Shown here: in pieces, positions 1 to 11,934 of the stretch | Layout: every line of letters begins with the position of its first letter | How positions within the stretch are numbered: position 1 is the first letter of the stretch | From: Ornithinibacillus halophilus | GTDB taxonomy: Bacteria; Bacillota; Bacilli; Bacillales; Amphibacillaceae | Reading direction: 5' to 3' | Assembly: GCF_900129485.1 (NCBI RefSeq) | Contig: NZ_FQVW01000001.1 | Span: forward strand, 62,001 to 126,000 | DNA length: 64,000 nt | Position numbers and translations under genes: made by a program | The notes under the pieces: generated by a model | What the model was told of the DNA's origin: nothing | Databases searched by the model: none | What the model saw: the letters and a program-made list of their open reading frames with translations, nothing else

Positions 1-104
1 TTACGAATATCGAGTGAATTTAAAATGTTCTATTTTAAATTTATAAGGGTGGTACCGCGAGTTCTCTCGTCCCTTTTGGGATGAATGAGAGCTTTTTTAT
101 TTTA
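1..104 (+). promoter_or_regulatory. T-box riboswitch, 3' part, upstream of ileS
   Basis: The conserved T-box sequence AGGGTGGTACCGCG lies at 46-59 and is followed by a terminator hairpin (58-91) ending in a T-rich tract (92-104). In this class of leader the T-box bulge pairs with the acceptor end of uncharged tRNA and prevents the terminator from forming. The specifier loop would lie upstream of the window, so the isoleucine assignment rests on the ileS gene that follows. The distance from the terminator to the ileS start (about 255 bases) is long because a repeat element sits between them. Confidence 0.93.
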
Positions 105-149
105 TTAGCCTTTTCTTTAGTTAGGTGTGCTTTGACTACACGCTATCTT

Positions 150-268
150 ATCGCTACGGAAATACACTTCGCTTTCCGTGGGCGGCTGGTGAGCCTCCTC
201 GGACTATCGTCCTGTGGGGTCTCACCTATGCCTTTGCTCCCACAGGAGTCTACGTGTATTTCCTCCGC
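150..268 (+). repeat. E1 repeat, copy A (uninterrupted)
   Basis: This is one of three related copies in the window (others at 30418-30596 and 53165-53416). It can fold into three nested helices: outer GGAAATACAC (158-167) with GTGTATTTCC (254-263), middle GTGGG (178-182) with CCCAC (239-243), and inner GGTGAG (188-193) with CTCACC (221-226). It lies in the transcribed leader between the T-box terminator and ileS. This copy carries no internal insertion and so shows the basic unit. A 134-codon reading frame across it looks spurious. Confidence 0.85.
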
Positions 269-361
269 TGATTTAACTAAAATTCAAGATCTACTGTTGT
301 TACTTAGAAGGCAATTATTATTGAGAACATCTATATTTAAATTTGAAGGAGGAAGTGTGGC

Positions 362-3118
362 ATGGATTATAAAGAAACATTACTTATGCCTAAGACAGAG
401 TTTCCAATGCGTGGAAATTTACCTAATAAAGAACCTAAACGTCAAGAAAAATGGGATAGCGAGAAATTGTATGAAAAAGTTCTAAAAAGAACAGAAGGTA
501 GACCATTATTTGTGTTACATGATGGACCACCATATGCAAACGGGGACCTTCATATTGGTCACGCACTAAATAAGATTCTAAAAGATTTTATTACACGTTA
601 TAAGTCTATGACTGGATATCATGCACCATATGTACCAGGATGGGATACTCATGGATTACCAATTGAAGCAGCACTGACTAAAAACAAAAAAATAGACCGT
701 AAAAAAATGACAATTGCTGAATTTAGACAAAAATGTGCTGAATATGCTATGGGACAATTGAACAATCAACGTACACAATTTAAACAATTAGGGGTACGTG
801 GTGATTGGGATAATCCTTATATCACGTTAACAAAAGATTATGAGTCTGCTCAAATTAAAGTCTTTGGTGAAATGGCTAAGAAGGGTTACATCTATAAAGG
901 CTTAAAACCTGTTTACTGGTCACCTTCATCAGAATCAGCTCTTGCAGAAGCAGAAATTGAATACCAAGATAAACGTTCACCTTCTATTTATGTTGCATTT
1001 GATGTAACTGATGGTAAAGATGTTATTGAAAATGGTTCGAAAATTATAATCTGGACAACAACACCATGGACAATTCCAGCGAACTTAGGTATTAGCTTAC
1101 ATCCTGAATTAAACTATGTCGTGGTTCAAGTTAATGGAGAAAAATTTGTATTAGCAGAAGCTCTCTTAGAAGAAGTTTCTAAAGAACTAGAGTGGGAAAA
1201 TGTAGAAGTAGTTAAAACGTTTAAAGGGGAAGAGGCAGACCGTGTTGTCGCGAAGCATCCTTTCTATGAACGTGAATCATTAGTAATGTTAGGAGATCAC
1301 GTTACTACCGATGCTGGTACAGGGTGTGTTCATACAGCACCAGGACACGGGGAAGACGACTTCTATATTTCAAAACGTTACGGACTAGAAGTATTATGTC
1401 CTGTTGATGAGAAAGGTGTATTTACTGAGCAGGCACCTGGTTTTGAAGGGATGTTCTATGACAAAGCAAATAAAGAGATTACAGAAAAGCTGGAAGAAGT
1501 TGGCGCATTATTAAAGCTAACGTTTATTACACACTCTTATCCACATGACTGGAGAACGAAGAAGCCGACAATTTTCCGTGCTACTGCACAATGGTTCGCA
1601 TCCATTAAGGACTTCCGTCAAGACATTCTAAATGAAATCAAAGAAGTTAATTGGTACCCTTCATGGGGTGAAACAAGGTTATACAATATGGTACGTGACC
1701 GTGAAGACTGGTGTATTTCTAGACAGCGTACATGGGGTGTTCCAATTCCAGTATTTTATGGTGAAGACGGCACACCGATCATTACAGATGAAACAATTGA
1801 ACATGTATCTAATCTATTTGCTGAACATGGTTCAAATGTTTGGTTTGAAAGAGAAGCGAAAGACTTATTACCAGAAGGATTTACTTCTGAACATAGTCCA
1901 AATGGCAAGTTCACAAAAGAAACAGACATTATGGATGTATGGTTTGACTCAGGATCATCGCATGAAGGTGTATTAACACAAAGAGAAGGTCACAGACGTC
2001 CAGCAGATGTTTATCTTGAAGGAAGTGACCAATATCGTGGTTGGTTTAACTCGTCATTATCAACATCAGTTGCTGTGACAGGAAAAGCACCTTATAAGAA
2101 TATTGTTAGTCATGGATTTGTATTAGACGGCAATGGACGCAAGATGAGTAAATCACTTGGTAATGTCATTCTTCCAAGCAAAGTGTTAAAACAATTAGGT
2201 GCTGATATTTTACGTCTATGGGTTGCTTCAGTAGACTATCAGGCAGATGTACGTATCTCTGATGATATCTTGAAACAAACATCTGAATCTTATCGTAAAA
2301 TCAGAAATACATTCCGATTTATGTTAGCAAATCTTTCTGATTTTAATCCTGAAACAGACCGTGTTGCAGAAAGCGATATGCAAGAGGTAGACCGTTACAT
2401 GCTTCACCGCCTACAAGCACTAGTGAAGGACGTACGTGATAGCTATGAGCGATTTGAATTTTCACCTATTTTCCATCGTATCCATAATTTCTGCGCCGAC
2501 GATCTAAGCTCATTCTACTTAGACTTTGCAAAAGATATCTTATATATCGAGGCTAAAGATAATGCTAGACGTAGAAGTATTCAAACAGGTTATTATGAGA
2601 TCTTAACAACATTAGTTAAATTGTTAACACCTATTATTCCACATACAGCTGAAGAAGTTTGGGAGCACATTCCTGGTGTGGAGGAAGAAAGTGTACAATT
2701 AACTGATATACCTGAACCTAGAGTAGTAGCAGGATTTGAAGGCTTAGAAGAAAAATGGAATCACTTCATGCTAATTCGTGATGATGTATTAAAAGCATTA
2801 GAAGAAGCTCGTAATGAAAAAGTAATTGGAAAATCATTAGAAGCTAAGATCACAGTTGTACCAAAAGATGAACAAACTAAAGAAGTTTTAAATGAAATTC
2901 AAGATGTACATCAACTTCTAATTGTTTCAGAAGCAGTTGTGGCAGATTCTAGTGAACAAGGAAAAGAATATCGTTATGTAGATATTGCCGTAGAAAAACA
3001 TACTGGCGAAACATGTGATCGTTGCTGGGTATCTTCTGATACAGTTGGTAACAATGAAAACCATCCAACACTATGTACGCGATGTGCAGATGTGGTTGAA
3101 GAGCATTACACAAATTAA
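362..3118 (+). CDS. ileS: Isoleucyl-tRNA synthetase
   Basis: Charges tRNA-Ile with isoleucine in the cytoplasm and edits misactivated valine. The protein is 918 residues, the usual length for the bacterial enzyme with a C-terminal zinc finger. The class I signature HIGH is at residues 64-67 and KMSKS at about 594-598. Four cysteines of the C-terminal zinc site are visible at about 885, 888, 905 and 908. The start at 362 follows a GGAGGAAG ribosome binding site and begins [19 protein letters not shown], matching family members. Expression is probably controlled by the T-box leader. A hairpin terminator follows directly. Confidence 0.98.
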   Translation: MDYKETLLMPKTEFPMRGNLPNKEPKRQEKWDSEKLYEKVLKRTEGRPLFVLHDGPPYANGDLHIGHALNKILKDFITRYKSMTGYHAPYVPGWDTHGLPIEAALTKNKKIDRKKMTIAEFRQKCAEYAMGQLNNQRTQFKQLGVRGDWDNPYITLTKDYESAQIKVFGEMAKKGYIYKGLKPVYWSPSSESALAEAEIEYQDKRSPSIYVAFDVTDGKDVIENGSKIIIWTTTPWTIPANLGISLHPELNYVVVQVNGEKFVLAEALLEEVSKELEWENVEVVKTFKGEEADRVVAKHPFYERESLVMLGDHVTTDAGTGCVHTAPGHGEDDFYISKRYGLEVLCPVDEKGVFTEQAPGFEGMFYDKANKEITEKLEEVGALLKLTFITHSYPHDWRTKKPTIFRATAQWFASIKDFRQDILNEIKEVNWYPSWGETRLYNMVRDREDWCISRQRTWGVPIPVFYGEDGTPIITDETIEHVSNLFAEHGSNVWFEREAKDLLPEGFTSEHSPNGKFTKETDIMDVWFDSGSSHEGVLTQREGHRRPADVYLEGSDQYRGWFNSSLSTSVAVTGKAPYKNIVSHGFVLDGNGRKMSKSLGNVILPSKVLKQLGADILRLWVASVDYQADVRISDDILKQTSESYRKIRNTFRFMLANLSDFNPETDRVAESDMQEVDRYMLHRLQALVKDVRDSYERFEFSPIFHRIHNFCADDLSSFYLDFAKDILYIEAKDNARRRSIQTGYYEILTTLVKLLTPIIPHTAEEVWEHIPGVEEESVQLTDIPEPRVVAGFEGLEEKWNHFMLIRDDVLKALEEARNEKVIGKSLEAKITVVPKDEQTKEVLNEIQDVHQLLIVSEAVVADSSEQGKEYRYVDIAVEKHTGETCDRCWVSSDTVGNNENHPTLCTRCADVVEEHYTN

Positions 3119-3125
3119 CACTATA

Positions 3126-3160
3126 GAAAAAAGTCCTCCAATTGGGGGATTTTTTTCTTC
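3126..3160 (+). terminator. Terminator after ileS
   Basis: A short GC-rich stem (TCCTCC/GGGGGA around an AATT loop), extended by an A-run on the left and a run of seven T on the right, lies just after the ileS stop codon. Confidence 0.8.
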
Positions 3161-3236
3161 TACAACATATGAGGTTTTTCTTGTTACTTTATGGTAAAAT
3201 CAAGTAGGATATTGAATTAGAATCGGAGGACAAAGC

Positions 3237-3707
3237 ATGCTTTTATATTACATAATCGCTCTAATAATTATTGGGATAGATCAATTTACCAAGTGGTTAG
3301 TTGTTAAGAATATGGAATTGTACGAACAAATTATTTTAATTGAAAACTTCTTCTCACTTACTTCACATCGGAATAGTGGAGCTGCATGGGGAATTTTACA
3401 AAATCAAATGGTATTCTTTTATATCGTTACGGTCATTGTAATAATAGGTCTAGTTTTTTACATGCAAAAGTATGGTAAAGATAGTAAATTATTAGCTCTT
3501 GCCCTTAGTTTTATTCTAGGTGGTGCAATTGGTAACTTTATCGATCGGTTATTACACCAAGAGGTCGTTGATTTCTTTGATTTTATTATCTTTGGATATG
3601 ATTTTCCTATCTTTAACATTGCTGACTCCGCTCTTGTAATTGGAGTAGGATTAGTTATTATAGCTACTATTTTGGATGAGATGAATAAGAAGGAGAAAGC
3701 AAAATGA
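3237..3707 (+). CDS. lspA: Lipoprotein signal peptidase (signal peptidase II)
   Basis: A membrane aspartyl protease that removes signal peptides from lipid-modified prolipoproteins. The 156-residue protein has four strongly hydrophobic segments typical of LspA. The two catalytic aspartates fall in NFIDRL (about D103) and FNIADSA (about D130). ATG 3237 follows CGGAGGACAAAGC. It overlaps the next gene by 4 bases, so the two are probably cotranslated. In B. subtilis a small DksA-like gene (ylyA) lies between ileS and lspA; it is absent here. Confidence 0.97.
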   Translation: MLLYYIIALIIIGIDQFTKWLVVKNMELYEQIILIENFFSLTSHRNSGAAWGILQNQMVFFYIVTVIVIIGLVFYMQKYGKDSKLLALALSFILGGAIGNFIDRLLHQEVVDFFDFIIFGYDFPIFNIADSALVIGVGLVIIATILDEMNKKEKAK

Positions 3708-4603
3708 CTGTATACGTAGTAGAAGAACAGAATTCTAAAAAAAGGATTGATAAATTGTTATCCGATATCAATCCAGACCAATCGCGTTCCCAGGTACAAG
3801 ACTGGATTTCAAAAGGTTTAGTAACGGTTAATGGGAATGTTGTGAAAGCTAATCATAAATGTCATCTAGGAGATAAAGTGGAATGGAGCATTCCTGAGGT
3901 TCAACCATTAGAAATAGAAGCAGAAAATATTCCATTAGATGTCGTGTATGAGGATAGTGACGTTATTGTTGTAAATAAACCTAAAGGGATGGTTGTTCAT
4001 CCATCTGTTGGGCATCCGAATGGAACTTTGGTGAACGCTCTTTTATATCACTGCGATGATTTGTCGGGGATTAATGGGGTGGAGCGACCTGGAATTGTCC
4101 ATCGGATTGACAAAGATACCAGTGGTTTATTAGTTGCAGCAAAAAATGATGTAGCACATAAACGTTTAGCCGACCAATTATCTAATAAAACGATTGAAAG
4201 AAGATACGAAGCACTTGTTCATGGAGTAATTGAACATGATACAGGGATGATTGATGCACCAATTGGAAGAGATCCTAAAGATAGACAAAGGATGGGTATC
4301 GTTGAAAACGGAAGAAATGCTATTACTCATTTTCGCGTTATCAAACGTTATCAAAAATACACGCATGTCGAATGTCAGTTAGAAACCGGTAGAACACACC
4401 AAATTCGTGTCCATATGAGATATATAGGGTTTCCATTAGTAGGTGATCCAAAATACGGACCTAGAAAAACGTTAGATACAAACGGACAAGCATTACATGC
4501 AAAAGTACTTGGATTCAAACATCCAAAAACGAATGAAGAATTGTATTTTGAAGTAGAGCCACCGGCATATTTTAATGATTTATTAGGAACATTAGATTTA
4601 TAA
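3704..4603 (+). CDS. Pseudouridine synthase, RluD family
   Basis: Converts specific uridines of large-subunit rRNA to pseudouridine. The 299-residue protein has an N-terminal S4-type RNA-binding domain (about residues 12-75) and a RluA-type catalytic domain containing HRIDKDTSG, in which D136 should be the catalytic aspartate. It corresponds to B. subtilis YlyB by position and length. The start overlaps the end of lspA. The exact rRNA targets cannot be read from the sequence, so no rlu letter is assigned. Confidence 0.94.
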   Translation: MTVYVVEEQNSKKRIDKLLSDINPDQSRSQVQDWISKGLVTVNGNVVKANHKCHLGDKVEWSIPEVQPLEIEAENIPLDVVYEDSDVIVVNKPKGMVVHPSVGHPNGTLVNALLYHCDDLSGINGVERPGIVHRIDKDTSGLLVAAKNDVAHKRLADQLSNKTIERRYEALVHGVIEHDTGMIDAPIGRDPKDRQRMGIVENGRNAITHFRVIKRYQKYTHVECQLETGRTHQIRVHMRYIGFPLVGDPKYGPRKTLDTNGQALHAKVLGFKHPKTNEELYFEVEPPAYFNDLLGTLDL

Positions 4604-4624
4604 GAAAATATACCAAATTAAGTG

Positions 4625-4653
4625 TTGACAGCATAGTACATTTCTGAAATAAT
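4625..4653 (+). promoter_or_regulatory. Sigma-A-type promoter of the pyr operon
   Basis: A perfect -35 box TTGACA (4625-4630), a 17-base spacer and a -10 box AATAAT (4648-4653, five of six matches) lie ahead of the PyrR-binding leader. Confidence 0.8.
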
Positions 4654-4669
4654 GTAATAAATTAATAGG

Positions 4670-5337
<668 letters not shown>

Positions 5338-5354
5338 ATAAAGATAGACCTTTA

Positions 5355-5453
5355 ATTAAATCCAGAGAGATTTTCAAGGTCGTTTGAAGATAAACGTGTA
5401 TTAATTCTGCACGTCTACCTCTTTACGACCAAAAATCGTAAAGAGGTTTTTTT
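5355..5453 (+). promoter_or_regulatory. PyrR-dependent attenuator 2 (pyrR-pyrB)
   Basis: A second PyrR-type binding loop, AATCCAGAGAGATTTTCAAGG-like at 5359-5379, precedes a strong terminator with an 11-base-pair perfect stem CCTCTTTACGA/TCGTAAAGAGG and seven T (5418-5453). In B. subtilis there are three attenuators with the uracil permease gene between the second and third; only two remain here. The 130 bases from here to pyrB show no gene. Confidence 0.87.
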
Positions 5454-5583
5454 ATGCAAAAAGGTCGATGAAGGTTCTCAATCAGTGCCCATTAGTAAGG
5501 GACTACAGAATACCTGCTATATAGTATCTAAGTTTATCTTGCACCAACTAGGATTAGGTTTTTAATAAAAGGGGGAATTAAAT

Positions 5584-6504
5584 GTGAAGCATTTTTTGTC
5601 AGTTAACCAATTCTCAGTGGATGAAATTCTATCAATCTTAGAAACAGCATCCAATTACAAAAAAGGTTATTTCCCAATCCAAAAACAGATTTTTGCTGCA
5701 AACTTATTTTACGAACCTAGCACAAGAACAACAATGAGCTTTAATGTAGCCCAAAGGAAATTAGGCTTTGACGTACTTGATTTTTCTGTTGATACGTCGA
5801 GTGTTCAGAAAGGTGAATCTTTATATGACACCGTTAAGACGTTTGAGGCAATTGGTGCAAATATACTAATAGTTCGTCATCAAGATGATCACTGGTATGA
5901 AGAATTACACTCAAAATTATCAATTCCATTAATCAATGCAGGAGCAGGCAAAGCCGAACACCCAACACAATGTATGCTTGATCTACTCACTATTTATGAG
6001 GAGTTTGAAACCTTTAAAGGAATCAATGTAGCTATTTGTGGAGATATCAAGCATAGTAGGGTGGCAAAATCGAATGCTGATGCATTAAAACGATTAGGTG
6101 CAAATGTATATTTTAGTGCGGTGCCTGGCTTTGAAGATGAGACGTTACCTTATCCATACCTATCAATGAATGACGCAGTGCAGACTTGCGATGTAGTTAT
6201 GCTATTAAGAATTCAACATGAACGACATATGTATGCCACAACAAATGAATGCTATTTAACGCATTACGGACTGACAGATTCTAGGGAAAAGCTAATGAAA
6301 AAACATGCAATAATAATGCATCCTGCACCGGTTAATAGAAATATTGAGATTGCTAGTAATTTAGTAGAGTCTAAGAAATCTAGAATATTTAAGCAAATGA
6401 CTAATGGAGTTTATGTGCGTATGGCAATTATGACACAGCTATTAAAAGAATGGGGGATTATCAATGAGGTTATTATTAAAGAATGCGAACCGATTGTTAC
6501 CTAA
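5584..6504 (+). CDS. pyrB: Aspartate carbamoyltransferase, catalytic subunit
   Basis: Condenses carbamoyl phosphate with aspartate, the committed step of pyrimidine synthesis. The 306-residue protein carries the carbamoyl-phosphate loop STRT at about residues 45-52 and the HPTQ motif near residue 126. The start is GTG 5584, preceded by AAAAGGGGGAATTAA; the ATG two bases upstream is followed at once by a stop. No regulatory chain (PyrI) is seen, as is usual in Bacillaceae. Its 3' end overlaps pyrC by 41 bases. Confidence 0.97.
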   Translation: MKHFLSVNQFSVDEILSILETASNYKKGYFPIQKQIFAANLFYEPSTRTTMSFNVAQRKLGFDVLDFSVDTSSVQKGESLYDTVKTFEAIGANILIVRHQDDHWYEELHSKLSIPLINAGAGKAEHPTQCMLDLLTIYEEFETFKGINVAICGDIKHSRVAKSNADALKRLGANVYFSAVPGFEDETLPYPYLSMNDAVQTCDVVMLLRIQHERHMYATTNECYLTHYGLTDSREKLMKKHAIIMHPAPVNRNIEIASNLVESKKSRIFKQMTNGVYVRMAIMTQLLKEWGIINEVIIKECEPIVT

Positions 6505-7747
6505 TGGTAAACTACAAAAATGTGATGTGTTTATTGAAGATGGGGTAGTAAAAAGGATTGATGTAAATTTAAACGAAGCAGCCGATAAAATCATTGAATG
6601 TCATCAACAATTATTAATTCCTGGATTGATTGATGTCCACATCCATTTACGTGAACCTGGAGGAGAACATAAAGAAACGATAAAATCGGGAACATTAGCA
6701 GCTGCCAGGGGTGGTTTTACAACAGTGTGCGCAATGCCAAATACTAATCCGGTCCCAGACCAAGTTGAGGTAATTCAAGAACTAGAGAGAAAAATAAAAT
6801 CGGATGCCGTCGTTAGAGTATTACCGTATGTAGCCATTACAAAGGGTCTACAAGGTGAGGAATTAGTAGACATTGAAAACTTATCCAAGGAGGGAATATT
6901 TGCTTTCACTGATGATGGGGTAGGTATTCAATCAGCAGATGTTATGTATCGTGCAATGAAGAAAGCTGCTTCAAGTGGTAAAGCAATTGTTGCTCATTGC
7001 GAAGATAATTCTATTGTTTATGGTGGGGTAGTGCATGACGGGAATGTGAGCAAAAGATTAAATCTTCCTGGTATCCCGTCGTTAAGTGAATCCGTTCAAA
7101 TTGCAAGAGATGTATTGTTAGCAGAAGCAACAGGTTGTCATTATCATGTTTGTCATGTAAGTACGAAAGAATCAGTAAGGGTTATTAGAGATGCAAAAAG
7201 AGCTGGAATTCATGTTACTGCTGAGGTGAGTCCACACCATTTACTTTTAAATGAAAATGATATTAAAGATAATGATGCCAACTTCAAAATGAACCCACCA
7301 CTACGAAGTGTAAAAGATCAAAAGGCATTATTAGAAGGAATTTTAGACGGGACAATTGATTTTATTGCAACAGATCATGCTCCACATACAGAAGAAGAAA
7401 AAGCAGTAGGAATGCTTGATTCACCATTTGGTATTGTCGGTTTAGAGACGGCATTTTCCTTACTATATACAAATTTAGTTAAAACTGAAAAAGTAAGCCT
7501 AAATCAATTGGTCGATTGGCTAACTATAAAACCAGCAGAAGTTTTCCAATTACCTTATGGACGATTAGAAGAAGGAAAATTAGCCGATTTAACTCTTATT
7601 AATTTAGATAAAACTTATAAGATTCATAAGGATACATTTGATTCTAAAGGAAAAAATACACCATTTCACGATTGGGATGTTTTTGGCAAACCTGTTTTAA
7701 CGATAGTGGAAGGAAAGGTTGTATTTGAGGAAGAGCTTCATGGTTAA
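6464..7747 (+). CDS. pyrC: Dihydroorotase, class I
   Basis: Closes N-carbamoyl-aspartate to dihydroorotate. The 427-residue amidohydrolase has the metal-binding HxH at about H59/H61 (DVHIHLREPGG) and the later ATDHAPHTEEEK segment near residue 303 that supplies a catalytic aspartate. ATG 6464, with GGGGGA just ahead, lies inside the end of pyrB, which suggests translational coupling. In B. subtilis the carbamoyl-phosphate synthetase genes follow here; in this window pyrK follows after only 86 bases. Confidence 0.97.
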   Translation: MRLLLKNANRLLPNGKLQKCDVFIEDGVVKRIDVNLNEAADKIIECHQQLLIPGLIDVHIHLREPGGEHKETIKSGTLAAARGGFTTVCAMPNTNPVPDQVEVIQELERKIKSDAVVRVLPYVAITKGLQGEELVDIENLSKEGIFAFTDDGVGIQSADVMYRAMKKAASSGKAIVAHCEDNSIVYGGVVHDGNVSKRLNLPGIPSLSESVQIARDVLLAEATGCHYHVCHVSTKESVRVIRDAKRAGIHVTAEVSPHHLLLNENDIKDNDANFKMNPPLRSVKDQKALLEGILDGTIDFIATDHAPHTEEEKAVGMLDSPFGIVGLETAFSLLYTNLVKTEKVSLNQLVDWLTIKPAEVFQLPYGRLEEGKLADLTLINLDKTYKIHKDTFDSKGKNTPFHDWDVFGKPVLTIVEGKVVFEEELHG

Positions 7748-7833
7748 GCACCAAGTAGTGTTGGGAGATGGTGCTATTTTTATCGGGTAGGGTTTGGGAG
7801 TATTCTAATAACAAATAAAGAGGTTGTTGTTCA

Positions 7834-10204
<2,371 letters not shown>

Positions 10205-10206
10205 CG

Positions 10207-10815
10207 ATGGAAGCTAATTTAGAAAGGGATTTATTAGCGATAAAGGCGGTACAGATTAACCCAGAGAATTATTTTACGTGGACTTCGGGTATAAAATCTC
10301 CAATATACTGTGATAATCGTTTAACAATGTCTTATCCTGAAATTCGCAACAAGATTACACAATCGTTTATTCAATTAATCAATTCGATGGATGAAAAACC
10401 GGATGTAATAGCAGGATGTGCAACTGCGGGTATTCCACATGCTGCTTGGCTGTCTGAAAAAATGAATCTACCAATGATATATATACGTTCTAAACCAAAA
10501 GGACATGGGAAAGGGAATCAAATAGAAGGGCATTATCACAGAGGGCAAAAAGTAATTGTCATAGAAGATTTAATCTCAACTGGTGGATCAGCCATAGTAT
10601 CAGCGAATGTCTTAATAGATGAGGGGTTGCATGTAATCGGTGTCTATTCAATTTTTACATATGGATTAGAAATTGCTAATCAAAATTTCAAAAAAGAAAA
10701 CTTAAGCTACCAAAGTCTCGCAAACTATGACCAGTTGTTGAACGTGTTATTAAAAGATAATCAGATTGATCATACTACTAAAGAAAAACTAACCCAGTGG
10801 CGAGACCAACTATAA
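10207..10815 (+). CDS. pyrE: Orotate phosphoribosyltransferase
   Basis: Joins orotate to PRPP to give OMP. The protein of about 202 residues has the PRPP-binding motif VIVIEDLISTGGS and the loop RSKPKGHGKGNQIEG. An in-frame ATG at 10192 lies inside pyrF. The start at 10207 is preferred because GGGGGA lies 7 bases upstream and the N-terminus then aligns with B. subtilis PyrE. It is the last gene of the operon and is followed by a hairpin terminator. Confidence 0.95.
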   Translation: MEANLERDLLAIKAVQINPENYFTWTSGIKSPIYCDNRLTMSYPEIRNKITQSFIQLINSMDEKPDVIAGCATAGIPHAAWLSEKMNLPMIYIRSKPKGHGKGNQIEGHYHRGQKVIVIEDLISTGGSAIVSANVLIDEGLHVIGVYSIFTYGLEIANQNFKKENLSYQSLANYDQLLNVLLKDNQIDHTTKEKLTQWRDQL

Positions 10816-10829
10816 GTCTCTCCATAATT

Positions 10830-10866
10830 ATTGACCGGTAAATATACCTTACTGGTCAATTTTTCT
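10830..10866 (+). terminator. Terminator of the pyr operon
   Basis: An 11-base-pair stem TTGACCGGTAA/TTACTGGTCAA with one G-T pair is followed by a T tract, 15 bases after pyrE. Confidence 0.88.
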
Positions 10867-11018
10867 TCAGTAAGTTTCCCTAGAGATTAACCTTATCTTC
10901 CCCCAAGAATCTCATTCTTTCCTAGAATTATTGCTACAATTAAGATATAATAAATAAGTAAAATATTAGTATTTTGTTTTATTTGATAATTAATACTTAT
11001 CGCGCGGGGAAGGTTTTT

Positions 11019-11879
11019 ATGAAAATAGATGATTATGAATTATTAATTCGATTGAATGAGATTGGTACGATTCGTGGTACAGCTAAGGCCGTTTTAATTT
11101 CACAACCAGCTGTTACACAACGTTTGAAATATATTGAAGAATACTTTGGAGAAAAAATATTTATTCGAACATCAAAAAGTCTACTATTGACTCCTAGTGG
11201 GGAAATTATTATTAACCATGCAAAAAAAGTGTTAGAACAGGAAGCAGCGTTAAAGGATAAACTTTCTCAATCGAGTGAAGAGGTCCAGGGAACACTATCC
11301 ATTGCATGTTCCTCATTAATTAGTCAGCGATTTTTGCCAGCAATATTAGGTGAGTTCACGCAGAAATTTCCTAAAGTTACGGTTGATTTAGTCACTGGAA
11401 TTAGTGAAGATATTAAAAGTCAACATAAGGATTATCATGTTTGTATAATTCGAGGAGAAAAATTAAAAGGATCGACATGTGAACGACTATTTGATGATCC
11501 TTTGTATATTTTTGATACGGAGGAGTTTCCTAGTGATTCCGTAAAGGAGCGCCCATTAATTTCTTTCAAAAGTGATGATAGTATGCACGAGCTTGTAGAC
11601 CATTGGCTATATCATCATCAACATGAGATAAAGCCGATTAAAACGATTAGGGTTGATCAGATCGAGACTTGTAAGCAGTTTATGAAACAAGGGATTGGTA
11701 TGGCTGTATTACCTGAGAGTGTCTCTGACTCTATGAAAGAAGATTATCCTAACATTCCGCTAACGTTAAATGGTGATGCGGTTACGAGAGATACTTGGGT
11801 ATGTTATCAAGAAGGAATTCGTAAATTGCCACAAGTAGATGAATTTATAAATATATTAACTAGTAAATCATTCGTTTAA
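11019..11879 (+). CDS. LysR-family transcriptional regulator
   Basis: A predicted DNA-binding regulator of 286 residues. It has an N-terminal winged helix-turn-helix (about residues 4-62, containing AVLISQPAVTQRLKYIEEY) and a C-terminal periplasmic-binding-protein-like effector domain from about residue 90. The frame is open from 10974, but ATG 11019 is preferred: GGGGAAGG lies just upstream and the protein then begins at the HTH as usual. It stands alone between the pyr operon and rqcH with no divergent partner, so its target and effector are unknown. B. subtilis has sulfate-assimilation genes in this interval. Confidence 0.9.
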   Translation: MKIDDYELLIRLNEIGTIRGTAKAVLISQPAVTQRLKYIEEYFGEKIFIRTSKSLLLTPSGEIIINHAKKVLEQEAALKDKLSQSSEEVQGTLSIACSSLISQRFLPAILGEFTQKFPKVTVDLVTGISEDIKSQHKDYHVCIIRGEKLKGSTCERLFDDPLYIFDTEEFPSDSVKERPLISFKSDDSMHELVDHWLYHHQHEIKPIKTIRVDQIETCKQFMKQGIGMAVLPESVSDSMKEDYPNIPLTLNGDAVTRDTWVCYQEGIRKLPQVDEFINILTSKSFV

Positions 11880-11894
11880 TAGATTTTGAATTTA

Positions 11895-11933
11895 AAAAGG
11901 CGCTCCACAGCAAAAAAATGTGGGGCGCCTTTT
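11895..11933. terminator. Bidirectional terminator between the LysR gene and rqcH
   Basis: The stem AAAAGGCGCTCCACA/TGTGGGGCGCCTTTT has an A run on one side and a T run on the other. It lies between two convergent genes and can serve both. Confidence 0.9.
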
Positions 11934-11934
11934 G

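Noticed and set aside
81-485. A 134-codon frame on the + strand running over the T-box tail and E1 copy A into ileS
   Set aside because: It has no ribosome binding site, overlaps ileS in another frame, and its middle is a translation of the repeat. Similar peptides appear in the frame across copy B, which shows they are repeat-derived.
5454-5583. Possible remnant of the uracil permease gene before pyrB
   Set aside because: No reading frame in the spacer gave residues that I can match to the permease; calling it a pseudogene would be a guess.
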